NCBI GenBank assembly: GCA_916613615.1
Contig: OU744736.1
Location: 12,783,724-12,847,723, forward strand
From: Steromphala cineraria
Lineage: Eukaryota; Mollusca; Gastropoda; Trochida; Trochidae
DNA length: 64,000 nt
Direction of reading: 5' to 3'
Shown here: one piece after another, positions 63,862 to 64,000 of the stretch
How positions within the stretch are numbered: the first letter of the stretch is position 1
Layout of the letters: every line of letters begins with the position of its first letter
Position numbers and translations under genes: made by a program
Notes under the pieces: model-generated
What the model saw: the letters and a program-made list of their open reading frames with translations, nothing else
Told to the model about the DNA's origin: nothing
Databases searched by the model: none

Positions 63862-64000
63862 TAGAAATTAAGATCAAGCCGACGGCTTTTTAGCCTTGTC
63901 GCTTATTGATTGGAGTGCAAAGATCGTTGGCACGGACCATAGAAGAATGGTACTCAGATCAGAAACGCGAGGGGTACTGATGATAATTTTGGTCTGTTTC

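Overview
The window is AT-rich animal nuclear DNA with spliced genes, GT-AG introns and dense non-autonomous repeats. Tandem arrays next to (GTCC)n microsatellites, in the style of the 'pearl' elements described from bivalves, together with an adenosine-deaminase growth factor (ADGF/ADA2) gene pair, suggest a bivalve mollusc. The species cannot be settled from the sequence alone.

Layout. At 1-6.4 kb there is no convincing gene, only a degenerate pearl-like repeat, a foldback element with a 7-bp target duplication, and a cluster of TTAA-flanked MITEs. At 6376-8328 (+) a three-exon gene encodes an unidentified 158-residue Pro/Trp-rich protein. From 26799 down to 17823 (-) lies a three-exon TMEM263-like gene whose introns and downstream flank are full of repeats. 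At 27508-44514 (+) is a complete nine-exon ADGF/ADA2 gene encoding a predicted secreted adenosine deaminase of 521 residues with all metal and catalytic residues. It shares a 709-bp divergent promoter region with TMEM263. At 48925-64000 (+) is a second tandem ADGF copy, seen only through exon 7. Its first exon is split inside the signal-peptide coding part by a roughly 5.3-kb insertion (48995-54310). That insertion carries, on the minus strand, a spliced DUF3504/Crypton-type tyrosine recombinase gene and, at its 3' end, another pearl-like element.

Relationships. Copy 2 and its introns are a duplicate of copy 1. Exons are much better conserved than introns, and several mobile elements are present in only one copy, so insertion and duplication events can be ordered. 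Upstream of copy 2 sits a short relic of TMEM263 intron 1, but the shared promoter and TMEM263 exon 1 are gone. Copy 2 therefore has neither the original promoter nor an uninterrupted signal peptide.

The strongest general pattern is that three pearl-like repeat families with unrelated sequence share one architecture: a long 5' stem-loop with a 3-nt loop, a (GTCC)n tract, a tandem core array, a subterminal inverted repeat, and a short terminal hairpin with a 3-nt loop next to a T-run. Each core array also repeats a motif resembling a metazoan transcription-factor site (nuclear-receptor half-sites or YY1).
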